From: Paramecium tetraurelia | Taxonomy: Eukaryota > Ciliophora > Oligohymenophorea > Peniculida > Parameciidae | Length of the DNA: 64,000 bases | Direction of reading: 5' to 3' | Assembly: GCF_000165425.1 (NCBI RefSeq) | Contig: NW_001799027.1 | Span: 1,924 to 65,923 of the forward strand | Part shown: positions 35,627 through 47,950 of the stretch, in pieces | How positions within the stretch are numbered: the first letter of the stretch is position 1 | Layout of the letters: each line of letters begins with the position of its first letter | The notes under the pieces: generated by a model | The model's input: the letters and a program-made list of their open reading frames with translations, nothing else | What the model was told of the DNA's origin: nothing | The model's database searches: none | Translations under genes and position numbers: made by a program

Positions 35627-36886
35627 TCAAACAAGCATTTTAACAACTTATTATGGTTACAATTCGATCATTTCCCAAATGTGACCAAACTCGTCAGAAG
35701 AAGGATTTGAATGTGGAGTCAAAGCAAATTAGTAATCCATTGACATGATTCTCTCATCATCTCCATCAATGATTTTCGATCTGTCACTCTATTTTGATAT
35801 TTCCAAAACATCATACCTTGCTAACATAACAAAAGATTTCTTAAGTCTTTATTGTAAAAATAAAAACAGGTAATTTCACAGAATCGGGTATGCTAGCTCT
35901 TGTGAATCTAATTTCATCGACATTCCACAATTGCTTATGTTTAGGTTCAGATTTCTAATTTATGATAACAATATGTACTTCAGCTTCTTGCTTCTTCAAT
36001 AATACTTTGAAGTATCCCAGGGCGGCTTCACCACACACCTTTTAAAGGGATTCCAAATCTCCTAACAGATAAAGGTTGTAGATTTATTCGAAGATCACTT
36101 TTGCTTCCTTTTCTAGTTCATATAAGTCAAAGTCTGGGTCGATCATTCTCATTTGTTTGATGGCTCTGGCAACATCGCTTTCATTTGTGACAGTTTTCTA
36201 ATTGTTTAACATATTGAATTACTGCTGCATACAAAGACACTTAAACAAAATTGCTGGGGTGATTTTAGATTTTATCAGATAAGTCAGCCTTGAATTATTT
36301 CATTTCTGCTTTGAATGTCACATACTCCTTATAGGCTTCACTATTGACTATATGTTGACCTTATTCACTCTGCTTGAGTCTACTTTAAATCTTCTAAGCA
36401 ATTTTGGATTTGAGAGATGCTTCTTCACTTGTTGCTTGATCAGTAGCTTGGATGGCATTTCTCTTCCATTCTGGAATTTTCTCTTAAATCTAAATAAATT
36501 TTAATTCATACTGCTGCCAATTCTTCTTCAGTCATCTAAGCAAATTTCTCCTCTTCTTTCTTTCTCTCTGCTAACTTTGCTTTGACTGTTTCCATCCTAG
36601 CCTTTACTTCGTCATCATGACTTGGAAATGTTTTTCTCCATGCTAATTTGGCCATGTTTAAACATGTTTTTCCAATACTTGTCTCCTAATTTTGATTCGC
36701 ATCTGTTTTAAATTTAACGGCTGATCCTTTCACCTTCTCTGTTAATTTCGTAGCTGATCCAATGGCTGAATCTTTGACGGTGTGTAAAATATCTATAACT
36801 AATGAGGGTTATTTCTCAATTTCTTCTGTTTTTTTGTTCTCACTACAAAACTAGTACAGAACTCTTCTTTAGTTGTAAACATTCAT
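35627..36886 (-). CDS. TIM44: TIM44-like mitochondrial import subunit
   Basis: Subunit of the presequence translocase motor that tethers mtHsp70 at the inner membrane. Spliced length 395 aa with introns of 22, 22 and 28 nt, total in frame. The N-terminus MNVYNQRRVLYQFCSE looks like a mitochondrial presequence and decides the start over an alternative ATG four bases downstream in another frame. The amphipathic region KDSAIGSATKLTEKVKGS and the linker with KLAWRKTFPSHDDEV precede the Tim44 domain (RMIDPDFDLYELEKEAKVI, LGDLESLQKVCGEAALGYF, FIFTIKTQEIFCYV, DDERIMSMDYQFAL). The domain order and size match the family. Confidence 0.9.
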
Positions 36887-37366
36887 TCTTGAAAGTCTAT
36901 GAGCCTATCTAAATGGTATAAACAAGTTGACAAGGGATATCATTAAATATAAAAAATTTAATTTAGGTTAATAAATCACTTAATTTTGCATATCTATAAA
37001 ATTTTATAATCAAATTAAATATTTTACACTAATAGTTTTCTCTGTAAAAGTTGAAACTCTATGATGAATTTCATTTTCCAACATTCAGTTTTAATTGTTA
37101 CATTAAATAAATCTTAAATTTCTAACTTTCATCTCAAAAAAAAAAACTTCATATTATACTCAAATTACCTTAAAATACCTGAAATATTATTTTTAGATTA
37201 TTTATCATTTTAAGCCAGCAAAACTCTATTAAATTGCTAATTTAGTATTGAATGCTATGTTTATAAGCAGAAATGGAAATAAAGGAAGAATTTTATTTTA
37301 TTTTTGAACACTACCCTTTTTTTCAATAAAGTATATAATCTAAAAGAAAACAAAAACTAGTAACAA
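36887..37366. other. 480-bp gap
   Basis: Spacer between the Myb gene's stop and the TIM44 start, both minus strand. AT-rich with poly-A and poly-T runs; nothing recognisable. Confidence 0.4.
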
Positions 37367-38431
37367 TCAAAAAATTTCATTGATCTTATTTTTCTTTATT
37401 ATCACAACCTGAAAGCTATTGTCGATAATATCGAGAAGGTGATCTGATTACGAAATATGGTATTTTTTGCTAACCGTATTCCACAAATCAGACTGTTGTT
37501 ATAGGAAGGATTCATCCTTTAATTCTTGAATTATTTATTCGATTAATTTATTTTCATCTTCCAGGTTTATTTTTTATAAGTTTTATTTCTTATTTTGCGT
37601 TTTGTGCTTATCAAACTTTGACGATTCTCTTTTTATTATTGTATGAAACCTATTCTTCAAACAATTCTCTGTTCTTTGATTATCAAAGTCTCTTCTTGAT
37701 ATTAATGACCACTTCTTTCCATTATTCAGAACAGCAACTAACAACTTGATTTCTTCTTCTTTGTACCATGGACCTCTAATAAACGTTTAAACAATAGTTA
37801 TACCTTTCTACTTGAGGGTTCAGCTTATTTATCCATCGCTCTCTGCATTGTTTGCCCAATCTCACGTGAGAGGATTTACAAATCTTACTCATCTCCATTG
37901 CTATCAAACTCCATTTATTATATTTATTCTACTCAGCATATTTTTCATAAAGCTAGCTCAATATAGCATCCTCTTCTCGAGACCAAGGATGATCTACAAT
38001 AGAAGTCGCTTGATTCTCCATCCATTTACTTCTGCAAACTTTCCAATGTCTATTGAACAATATCGATCCTATCTAATCCCAATCAAATACGTCCTAAATT
38101 TTAGAATCACTGTTACCATTAAAAGCGGTTGAAGTTTGTGGATATCACCATACAATCTAACGACAACATTAAGTAAGTCAATTTCAGATTAATCCATTTT
38201 TTTCATTTTTCCAACATTGTTCAAATTGAATTCATTATGTTCCTTCTCAATTTCCTTATAGGAATTCAAAAGATCAACCCACTAGGGTATTTCAACTTGA
38301 CGGTTTTAAAATATGATATTTTCTTATTTCTTTTGTAGACTTTGATCAAAAAGTTTCTTTAACTTCTCTAGCCTTGTTACAAATTTACAATTCGCTTAAA
38401 TTGAATCTGTTGTAGAGGCTAAACCTTCCAT
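37367..38431 (-). CDS. Myb-type DNA-binding protein
   Basis: Spliced length 337 aa with introns of 23 and 28 nt, total in frame. Three Myb-like helix-turn-helix units follow one another. The first is partial (FDWDQIGSILFNRHWKVCRSKW). R2 reads PWSREEDAILSQLYEKYAEQ...WSLIAMEM and ends KQCRERWINKLNPQ. R3 reads RGPWYKEEEIKLLVAVLNNG...KKWSLISRR and ends CLKNRFHTII. The spaced tryptophans and the RERW/NRF recognition helices are typical of R2R3/3R Mybs or SNAPc4-like factors. The N-terminal 100 residues are helical and unrecognised. Presumably a nuclear transcription factor. Confidence 0.88.
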
Positions 38432-39269
38432 ATTTATATTGTTAATTGTTTCATATCAATGGGTTTAAATATCATTCTAATAAAACGTATTGTAAGATAA
38501 ATTGTCTAAAATGTTATTTCTTGCAAGCAATTAATTTATTATAATTAATATATTGGTTAATTACTAAAGCTCATTATTAAAATCAAAACAAAATAATATG
38601 GAATTGTAATTTCAAATATCTAGCGAGTAACACACATCAGATAAGCAATTCGCTACTTGGAAGAACAAAAATAAATGCAAACTCTCAGACATTTAAATAG
38701 ATTTGTTTTATCGCCTGAAATCTTGTTCTGCTTATATAAAATTAAACCAAATAACAAGTGAAACTTAATTTCAAATTTTCACTTTCATCATTTCCCTCCT
38801 TCGTATACAATTATTTTAATTCACTTTGTGATCTTTAATTTTCAAAATCACTTCTTAAATTGAAAAATTATCACTTTTTCATGTGAAGATAGGAAGAGAA
38901 TTGATAAGTAAAAACTTTGAACAAAAACATGTAAACTTATTATTTTTCATAGTCTAACTTATATAATTTTAAATATATTATTTTAAATTGGAATTAATTA
39001 CAGAAAATATTTGTAATTATTTCCTTTATAAATCTTAAAGGATTAAATAAAATTTCAAATTTCGTAAAGAAGTGCTTTATTATTCCTGCATTTGATTCTT
39101 AACAAAAACCTTGCTATTGAATAATTCATATTTTTATTAAGTAAATTATTGGAACTTTTTAATCAATAAAATCAATTTTTGAATTTATTTTATTTTTGAT
39201 TAATACGAGTGGATATCTATAAATAGACACGCAGAGACCCAATTTTCAAATTGCGTTTGCGCATCTTAA
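38432..39269. other. Spacer with a GC-richer island at its right end
   Basis: Mostly AT-rich and featureless to about 39200. From roughly 39225 to 39325 the composition is clearly richer in G and C (GTTTGCGCATC, GCTTCGGTC, GTGTGAACATATTGTCGGC), just after TATAAATAG at 39218-39226. This could be a small structured RNA or the first exon of the short frame at 39270. Confidence 0.35.
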
Positions 39270-39498
39270 ATGCTTCGGTCATGGCAATAATATTAGCGTG
39301 TGAACATATTGTCGGCTAATTGGGTGAGTAGTTTTAAAATAGTCTAATAAGAGAGTGGAATTCGATAGATTCGATAATAGCTTTGATTTTATATTAATTC
39401 AAAAGAGTGAGGGGGATGAGATAAAGTTAATGATAATTTTAAATATTAAATAAATACAACTAAGATTAAATGGTGACAAAAGATTTAAAAGTGAATGA
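39270..39498 (+). CDS. Possible 69-aa protein
   Basis: ATG at 39270 opens 18 codons. A 19-nt candidate intron starting GTGAGT and ending TAG joins a second exon with a coding-like, charged composition (NKRVEFDRFDNSFDFILIQK) that ends at TGA 39496-39498. The total is a multiple of three. The intron is at the short end for this DNA and starts GTG rather than GTA, and the product matches nothing I know. It may be a chance frame upstream of the CBM20 gene. Confidence 0.25.
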
Positions 39499-39520
39499 AT
39501 TATTGATTATTAATAATATA

Positions 39521-40309
39521 ATGTCTTAAATAAAGTTTAGCTTACGCCAGCAAGTATAATTTGGACAAGGTTTATACTTGGCAAGTTCTTAAAATAATTG
39601 GAAAATAGATGAAAGTTGTAGGATGACTTGTATTAAGGTAATTAAGTGTTCAGATATGTAGAGTAATCGATGGGAACTTCTATTTCAAGTAACTGATGAG
39701 CAATTAGAGTACAAATATGTGATTGCTGATTATGATAATCCTTCGTTAAACACCTAAATTTGGGAAAGAGGCAGCAACAGAAATCTCTGTAAATCTAAAT
39801 CAATTGGTTCCCAAACTATAAGTATACTATCATATTCAATAATATCATAGAAGATAAGTGGGAGAAAAGAATGATTTCTCTCAAACTAATGGCTTTAAAT
39901 AAAAATTCTTTGGCCATGATAATTGGGAGCTTTCCTGCTCTGCCAACTCCAATTCAAATGAAATTGTTAGAAAAGAAGTCCGTGATGTATTTCACTGCAA
40001 AATTTTACATCGACATCGCTTATTCGGATTAAGTGATCCAATTTCAATATTATTTGCTGATAAAAGATCCTAGTAATATGTTTTTCGACTTTTAGCCCCC
40101 ATTGAATTCATTAGTACTCCTATAACTCTTGGTATTTCGGAAAGAACTTAAGAAATATGTCAACCAATCTCCTTTTATAGAATTGCTCTATGTTGATTAT
40201 AATATTATTTATTTATAGATTTCATTCATATTTTTTCTATGATGTTATTATTGGACATGACTTCTTCGATGAGTAGTTCCACTCAACCAACACTCAAAAA
40301 GAAGTGTGA
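39521..40309 (+). CDS. CBM20 starch-binding protein, tandem copy 1
   Basis: Carbohydrate-binding module family 20 binds starch or glycogen. Spliced length 228 aa with introns of 24, 29, 22 and 27 nt, total in frame. The first module reads VQFGQGLYLASSQNNWKID, then NRWELLFQVTDEQLEYKYVI and IWERGSNRNL, with the Trp and Tyr residues of the binding sites. A second, weaker module reads LAMIIGSFPALPTPIQMKL, YIDIAYSDQVIQFQYYLLI. The C-terminal part (SYFFYDVIIGHDFFDEQF) resembles the region where related ciliate proteins continue into a laforin-like dual-specificity phosphatase, but the frame ends before any phosphatase motif. Paramecium stores amylopectin-like granules, a likely ligand. Confidence 0.75.
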
Positions 40310-40422
40310 TTGAGATTGCTGACCTATTGGTAACAAGTAGTTTTTGAGATCGCTCTAATTTTAACAGAGTAAATTTGGATTAATATTATAAAAGATATAA
40401 TTCCTACAAATTCCAATTAATT

Positions 40423-41174
40423 ATGAGTTAAAGCATAAATTAAAAAATTAGCAATAGCATCATTAATATAATGGAATCGTCTTAAATCTTTTTTACAATA
40501 AATAAACAAGTCAATTATGGAGAAGCAATCTATGTAGTCTTTAATTTCGCCAATTGGAACTTGAGAGAGGCTTTTAGAATGGAATGTCAAAAGGTTTTGT
40601 AAATTTTCATTTTTACTAGATTGATCAATGGAGTAGGGAAATCGAGATCTCCTGTCCTTACTTTGAGTACAAATATGTTATTGGACAGTACGATAACATA
40701 TTGGAAGGGGAAATAGTCTGGGAAGAAGGGCCAAATAGATCTTCTGAAAACTTGAAATTATTGCAAATGAGTTAGAGTAAAATCTAATTCACAGATGTGT
40801 GGGAGAAAAGAAATTTGATGTTCTTCCTACTAGACAAAGAGCAAAATAGAAAGAGGAAAAAGTGCCTGGAACATGACATCCTATTATTTGGATAAGTGAA
40901 GGCTTTGAATTCACCAGTTAAATTTTCTAATTGTTAATTAAGCTAAAAATCATAATTATACTATATAAATTTACAACTTGAACCAGACGAGATTACCACC
41001 CCTATACAAATCCAAATCTACATGCAGACTCAATTTAAAAAACGTATTTATAAATTATTATTTTAAGGTTTCATAGAAATTATCTCCAAAAATGTTAAAC
41101 TGGACTTCAGAAATAAACCAATCAATATCTGTGAAGAAATATTACCTGAATCTAAATGCTACCTTCTCAAATGA
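40423..41174 (+). CDS. CBM20 starch-binding protein, tandem copy 2
   Basis: Follows copy 1 in the same orientation. One 26-nt intron; 241 aa in frame from ATG 40423, with an in-frame second ATG at 40471 that better suits the module start (MESSQIFFTINKQVNYGE). The CBM20 module reads YGEAIYVVFNFANWNLREAF, then EYKYVIGQYDN and GEIVWEEGPNRS, keeping the ligand-contacting Trp and the NR end. A second diverged module follows (HDILLFGQVKALNSPVKFS to IYMQTQFKKRIYK). No enzyme domain is attached. Probably a glycan-binding accessory protein or a regulator of storage polysaccharide. Confidence 0.78.
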
Positions 41175-41663
41175 TAAAATCTATGTTTTTATATAAAATT
41201 AATTTACTGCTTTTTTTTTTTATAATTAATTACATTGATAAACATAATTAAAAATTTATAAACTTCTCTAAAACAGTTTTTAATAACAATTGAATTTATA
41301 TTATATTAATACATTAATAATTTCGAAGAAATAACCCAAGAAGAAACTAATTTAATTTCGTTGTACTACTTATATTGCAGGCACTGTAAAATAAAATTTA
41401 ATCTTACTACTCCTTTTTTCTATGAATTCTTCAAAGTGTGCTCAAAAATATTTTTCCTTTTACTGAAGAAATTTATTGTTACACCTAACTTAAACAGAAC
41501 CAATCTTAAACCACAATTCGACTTTCTTTCCTTATGGAACTTATAGATTCTTTTGAAGTTTATTTTATTTACATAATCTTTTTATATCATTTATTATATC
41601 TCTCATTATTAAAAAATTAACGAAGAAATTATAATATAAAGAATAATAATAAATTTGTATATT
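41175..41663. other. 489-bp gap between converging genes
   Basis: 3' spacer between the second CBM20 gene and the FtsX-type gene. A plus frame at 41361-41546 is hydrophobic and phenylalanine-rich but has no family features and no start context. Poly-T tract near 41210. Confidence 0.4.
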
Positions 41664-44600
41664 TCAGATCATTCTCATTATTTAAGCAATTTCTTTCGAT
41701 AAGATTTATAAGGAGGGTGTAACAACACTGATAATTGCAGCAATCATAGCAATAATTACGATTATTATCAACATTTACCATGGGAACACAAAAATTAATG
41801 GCAATTATGTGAATAAGGTCTATTGCAATGCCATCGACTGTCCAATAACAAATCCAACCATCAATCCAATAAAACTAGAACTGAAAACTAATGTGAATGC
41901 CTCCATAATGTAAACCATAGTAATTGAAAACTTTGTATTTCCAATGGCTCTAAGCACAGAGATTTCCTTAACTTATTCTAACATATTGGCAGACATTGAA
42001 GTCATAAGACTGAAAAATGACAATACCATAACAACTCCAGTTAAGAAACTGAATATGATTTGAATTAGATTCTGACTTTGCTTAATAGATTTTTCGTAAT
42101 CTCTATAATCCCATATCTTAGCTGAAGTTACTTTGCTATCAATGTACTTTTTGAATTATCCATAAACAGCGTCAATGCTACCAGAACTAGATACAGAAAT
42201 GAGTAATCTTCTCATAGGGTAATTTTCAACTGCATCAATCAAATTTCCACACAACCTCCTGTAAGTAGGTAAGGAAACGACAACATTTTATTCTTAAACA
42301 CTTGGTAAACTACTGAATTTAAGGGCAGGTGCTGATGTGATTATTGAGGATGCCCTCATTTGATGATATTGACTATAAGTATTATTGTAGACAACTAGAA
42401 GGAAAGTGCTGTCAATGTCAATTTTGATGTTGAGTTGATCTGCATAACTGGTACCAATCATAGCACTTTAACTTCCTCGACTTGTATATAATTATTCAAC
42501 TGGATTCAATTTACTATTAATTTGATCTTCGACCTTTAGAAATTGATTGAATCCCATGTCCAATAGAGTATGTGAGACACCCACAACCTTAGGTCTGAGT
42601 TGATAAACTTAGCCTAAATGGGTCATATACGTTGTTGAAAATCCGAGTCTTTGCATGTAACTATCCAAAGGGTTCGGTGATCCATGCAAAACCAGAGATG
42701 TTGCTTCCTAAATCTAATATTATTTTTTCAAATTCAAATGGGGAAAGATTACCATCGGAGGAAGTTATTTCAAGTTTGCAGCCATGCTATTAAAGGGTCT
42801 GCGTTGCTTAATTTTCAATCTGCACACTCATCCCAACAAAAATGAAAATTACAAAAGCTATTGATAAGGCATACATCAATGCTGTTCTTCTATTTTTGAT
42901 CTAAATAAATTACACTTATTATTACCCTATGTGCAGCAAGATTCTTCAACACCATTGTTTTCTTGGCTGAACTTGCCCAAAATAAGAATAGATAAACAGT
43001 AAATCTTTCCGCAAGGTATTAAATATTGAATGCGAATATAACCAATCCTAGGAGCATACCACATAAAATGAAGAAGAATATAGACAACAGTAATCCAATG
43101 TTGAATGACAATAAGGCCAATGGTAAGAAGTAATAAACACAAATTCCAAACAATGAAGCTATTACAGCAAATTAGATTCTGCCCCAAGGCAAAGATTTGC
43201 CCTCTAGATCCACCTCTATTTTAACTGCAGTTGATTTTGATCTGTTGATATCCAATGCAAAACTTAATTACTTACTTAATGCTTCTTTTATGGGAACGTA
43301 AGAACTTATTAAAGGTATCAGCAATCCCAATCCGAGGGACATGAATGTGGCATTAGTAGTCGGAGTTGCTTCGATCTCAATTCCAATGGAGGCTTTGAGT
43401 GCATTACTGGCATATAATAGAAAAGGTATTGAAAGGATGATACCAGCAACTATAGCTGGTAGGACATAACTCAAAGCTTGAGTCAATACTATGAATACTA
43501 CACCCAACTTATTAAAACCTAACACTCTCAAAACTCCCAAGTCGTAAGTCTTTGTCTCTACTGAAATCAATAACAAAGTATATAACAGTAAAACACTCAA
43601 CAAAAACAATATCACAATGATCATATTCAGTATGATACCCAAAAATAGTTAACCGAATCTAGTATCATACAGTTTTTATAAGACAGGCAAATCCATATTG
43701 CAAGGATACACTCCCAAATCTCTTCTTATGTTACTGGCATATTTGGTTATCCTTCCTTGTATATTCTCGTAATTGCTATCCATGTATATATTAAATCTAT
43801 TGGGAATATTGATTCTGATTTCATCCACATAATCTTCAGGATTAGCTGTATACATCGCCTTTAAATATGGCTTATCCCATGACCAATATGCAAGATTATT
43901 AAAGAAGTGTTTGTGTTCTACAATGATTAATTTATCAGCATCCCCATCTGGGAATTTACCATATGTTGAATCCAACAATCCTTTCACCTAATACAAGTAA
44001 AATCTTTAAGTTGCCTTTTTCAAGTCACTAAACTCCTAATTTAGAAATGTATCATTGTAAGTGGTCGAATTGAATTGTCTACCTAGCTAATCAAAGTAGT
44101 TCTCTATATAATATGCCCCATAAAAGTCATAAAATTCTCCATAGATCAACATGTAATCTCCCACATTCAAATGATATGTTTCTGCTAATTTCCTACTCAT
44201 TATCACCTCTGTTTCTTTCAGTTCATCAAAAGGATATTCCCATCCCAAACCAATTTGCTTCTCTTTTTTTGTATCAAGTGCCACAAATTTTGCTGTTGGA
44301 TGTGGCTATGATCCTCCGCATTTCTGACCCAATTACTGCCCATCTCTTAAATCATTAAAATGAGCTTCACTTCCAAATTCTTATCTTTTTGATAACAATT
44401 GTTGAGCTTTATTTACCGACTAATGATAAAATATCAATGTATACATTCTCACAATCCCCTGTCTTTAGCAAATATGTGAAATTTACTTGTTACTCAATTC
44501 TAGGACTTGATTAATTTGCCCTTTCTGGTCCTAACACTTCTTTCACTCTTGTGTAGTTTAGAAAGTCAACTATTAGATATCCTTTTTGTCTAGAAGTTAA

Positions 44601-44868
44601 ACTTTAGATTGACATTAAATATTGAGGAGACTTGTCATGTTCTTAACTTAAATAACTCGGATTTGCAGTCAACCTAATCTAAAATTGTAGAATACGCTAT
44701 GTCTGATTATCCAGCTGGACCTTCTGCTGATTTCAAAAATATAAGAGGAGCTCTATCGATTATTGACTAACTCACTGCGCTTGCAGCAACCACAATCAAC
44801 ACACTAAAAAACGATACGCAATATCCACAAGGCCTCCTTTTCAATTCATACCATGATTGTCCTATCAT
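41664..44868 (-). CDS. Large FtsX/MacB-type permease
   Basis: Membrane protein of about 1,040 aa, with several short introns only partly placed. A first TM (YCVSFFSVLIVVAASAV) precedes an extracytoplasmic domain of about 450 residues (EVIMSRKLAETYHLNVGDYM, VKGLLDSTYGKFPDG). Then comes an FtsX-like block: LNMIIVILFLLSVLLLYTLL, DLGVLRVLGFNKLGVVFIV and PAIVAGIILSIPFLLY. After two central TMs, a second FtsX block closes the protein: VKEISVLRAIGNTKFSITMV, then LIIIVIIAMIAAIISVV. The duplicated FtsX architecture is that of ABC-type lipoprotein/macrolide exporters, but no ATPase is fused or adjacent. The start MIGQSWYELKRRPCG matches the N-terminal pattern of a ciliate family of such proteins. Substrate unknown. 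Confidence 0.85.
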
Positions 44869-45588
44869 AAATAACAACGACGAACAAATAGACATGGAAG
44901 TACCTTAAGGAACCATAGAGTCCTTTCTCTATATAGGTTAAGGTTGCATTTATAATTAAATATTATTAAATGAACCATTATATAATCCATAGAATACTTA
45001 TCTAATATATTAATCAATCTTAATATTCTTAAATAGAAACAATTAGTTTAGCTCTTATGTACTCATACAAGTTTAATATATGGGTGTGCCAAAGTTATAC
45101 TCTTTTGTAAAAGACCAAATATGTGATGCACGATAAAATATAATTTATTGTATCGTATGTCTTATGAAAATATCATAATATCCCCCCTTTTGCAAATTTA
45201 AACTGAAATTGCATAAAACCAACATTTGGTGGAGAAGATAGAGCTAGCCAGCCCATTATTTATGAATAAACTTTTTTTAAATTCCAATTTTTTAATCATT
45301 ATTAACTATTTGCATTGTGTAATAGCTCTATTCTATGTGTTTGAATTTAAATACACCCTCATTTTCTCTTCTACCTTTATCATCTAAAAACTTTAAGCAC
45401 AATCCACCTAAGGTTAAATCTCCATGATAATTGCATATGATCCCCTTTACGTTCTTATTAAATAAATTTTAGATTCATAGAAGTTGAAAACTTTACTTGG
45501 TTAAAAATGGACCATATATTTACCCAAATGAGATTTTGATAAGGATAAAAGAAGAGATTTTATAATAATATAGGATCATTATGTAATC
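44869..45588. other. 720-bp stretch without an assigned gene
   Basis: On the minus strand a code-6 frame stays open from about 45450 to the FtsX start. It contains NYHGDLTLGGLCLKFLDDKG and RRENEGVFKFKHIEQ near 45345-45435, which look protein-like. The rest is AT-rich and I cannot join exons or name a family. It may be a gene fragment upstream of the permease. Confidence 0.3.
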
Positions 45589-47002
45589 ATGATGGTAGAG
45601 CAAACTATAAATTTATTTTATTAAAGAGTATAATAGCAGCTTCATGATCAGAAAATTATTACTTCAGACCAGACTATGATCCCAATGGAGTAATAGATCA
45701 ATTCTAATAACGGGTAAACTGAAATATTAGAGGAGAATGAAACTTTAAGGAAAGAGAAAATTTATGAAAATAGGACTAATATAAATTAAAAAGTGATCTA
45801 AAGATAAGATTTTAAGCTCTATTTCATTTTAATGGTTGAAATGCGGTTGAATGATAGTAACAGATGTTATACCTTTTTGAGCAAAGAGAGAAATATATTT
45901 GGAGGTTGAAGTAGAAAAAGTTAAATAAAATTGTTTGGTTCCAGTATTAGAAGATATATAGCAATATCGTTTCATATATAATATCAAATAGATCAAAGGA
46001 ATTGGAAGGATGATTTTATGAAAAGAATTTCATAAGAAGAATAAAAATATGAAGAAATTGAGGAATAAAAGAAAAGAGTTGAAAACTTTGAGGATCTTTT
46101 GGAGGATTTAACAAAGTCTGATAATGTAAATATGAGCATTTAAACAAATTTAGAGAGAGATTAAGGAGGTCAAATTTAATGAGTCAAATATTAAAAAAAT
46201 AATAGAGGAAGTCGTTAAACAATTACGATCAAAGTATACTACCTAGTGTCATGAGGAATTATCAATAACAAAAATAATTGGAGGAGTTAAATAAAAATTA
46301 AGTCAAAGGGCTGTTACTATCAGAAAGATAATCAAATAGTAATTGATGCCAAAAGAAACACTAAATTAATATTATTTTTATATATATATATTTCATTTGT
46401 CCTCTATGAAAAAGAATCTCCATAGTTCTATGCACAAGATTTCAGGTCCTCGTTAAATGGTTATTTTCGATGGGGAAGAATCCAGGCTCTAAAGAAGGAT
46501 ATTTAGAGGTTACAAGTTCTGTATTATTAAGAGCATTCAACTGATAAAATTAAATTTTGTTGGGAATAGTCTCCTATTAATAAAGTGAACGATTTCAACT
46601 TTCAGAAAATCAATAATGTAAACCAATAGGATATGGATATTCATGTCCGTAATAGTTATTAGCTCCCATAATTACACAAGCGTAAAAATCTATTAAATAA
46701 CGAATGCTTCGTTGTATCTCCATAATTAACCGTTGGTTTATGAATCATATATATATTTAGAATCTGAATCAAAATTTGGGAAATATGCTAAACGATACAC
46801 TTAGGATTCGGACATATTCTCACTCAAAATTCCCATTGATAAATAATATTCTCAGCACTCATCGGCATATGGTCAGTTTTATTTTTAACCAGAGTATACG
46901 CTCACAAAAACGAAGCCTGTATTTAAATATCATACAGCAAAAAGTCAAATTCTTGGCAACTCTAGGCTAGAATACATTAAATTAAGGTAAGAATTGGCTT
47001 GA
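45589..47002 (+). CDS. Coiled-coil gene with several introns, unknown
   Basis: Three exons joined by confident introns read as protein. From ATG 45589 the first is MMVEQTINLFYQRVQQQL, then a 23-nt intron near 45838 leads into YLFEQREKYIWRLKQKKLNK. After further short introns comes KYEEIEEQKKRVENFEDLLE, a 28-nt intron near 46130, and REIKEVKFNESNIKKIIEEV. The 3' part reads INKVNDFNFQKINNVNQQDM, a 25-nt intron near 46738, then KFGKYAKRYTQDSDIFSLKI and YGQFYFQPEYTLTKT, ending TGA 47000-47002. The joint between 46330 and 46400 is unresolved. The product is charged, helical and glutamine-rich; I do not recognise it. Confidence 0.45.
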
Positions 47003-47340
47003 TCATTTTATATTAAAATATACGATTAAATAAGTGTTTAATTAAGTTCTCTATAATTTTCAGATAATTAATTAAAGGGAAAAATAAAATTTAAATTTTA
47101 TTTTTCAGATGATTCAATTATTCCAAGTAATTATTGCATTTTTTCATTTTAATTGTAATAAATCCTTTGATCAAACTACAATACGTAATGATTGCCTTAT
47201 TGATTGCATGTTCACAAAAGTAGAATCTCTTCTTCGACTTTGCAATTGATTTTATCCTCTATATATTTATTCAATCATAAAATAACAAGAAAAACCAAGT
47301 TCATTTACATTTAACTAAAAACATAAACGAATATTCAAAA
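47003..47340. other. 338-bp gap between converging genes
   Basis: 3' spacer between the coiled-coil gene and the small acylated-protein gene; AT-rich, nothing recognisable. Confidence 0.4.
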
Positions 47341-47733
47341 TCAAGAACAAGGACCTGATCTTCTTCTCCTTAGGAGAGTGCTTTCATTAAGAGAAATCAA
47401 GATGGGAACTTTTCTTTCTTATTTGTACAATTTATCAAAAACAACTACATATCGTTTCAATTTGTCCTAATGATGCTGTTGAGCATGAACGTGTCTTTTG
47501 ACCTGTTCTCGATGTAATTAGTCGATAGCGGCTAATTGTGGGTTATTTAGAAGTTCATCCGTTGCAAGCAAATCGACTTCACTTTATTATGAATCGTTTT
47601 CTGGTGTTTTTTCTATTATCACTATGTCGTCCAGTTTACTAATAATTGGAAGGAGAGATTATTAGTTGCTGATAGTAAGGTCTTATGGTTAGTTAGTTTA
47701 TTGTTATGTTTTTTTAGAATGGCAAACTCCCAT
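47341..47733 (-). CDS. Small protein with N-terminal acylation signal
   Basis: Intronless 130-aa frame with a clean ATG and TGA. It begins MGVCHSKKTQ: Gly2 with a Ser/Lys-rich context is a good N-myristoylation site and Cys4 could be palmitoylated, suggesting attachment to a membrane. The middle is acidic, with IVIIEKTPEND and VDLLATDELLNNPQLAAIDQ. A basic stretch follows (LHREQVKRHVHAQQHHQDKL), and the end is arginine-rich (TLLRRRRSGPCS). No family recognised. The DHHC enzyme at 17719 is a conceivable modifier, but only by class. Confidence 0.7.
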
Positions 47734-47950
47734 AATGAAAGTAAGGAGACTTCTAATTAATTAAATTATTTTTCAATATAACCGATGTGGGCTGTTTAAA
47801 ATACTAATATAAAAAAAAGATACAGTTTCATAATCAATTCATCCTACTCTTAAAAGCCATCTGTCTTATAGAACATTCCATAAAGGGCGTCTTTTCTCTG
47901 CAATATAAGATTATAATTTGATATAAATCTGAATAATAAACTTAAAACAA

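Noticed and set aside
37812-38132. Plus-strand 106-codon frame
   Set aside because: Shadow of the Myb repeats on the minus strand.
41664-44868. Bacterial operon or horizontally acquired exporter
   Set aside because: The FtsX-type gene has ciliate codon use (TAA/TAG as Gln), short introns and a ciliate-type N-terminus, and no ATPase partner next to it.
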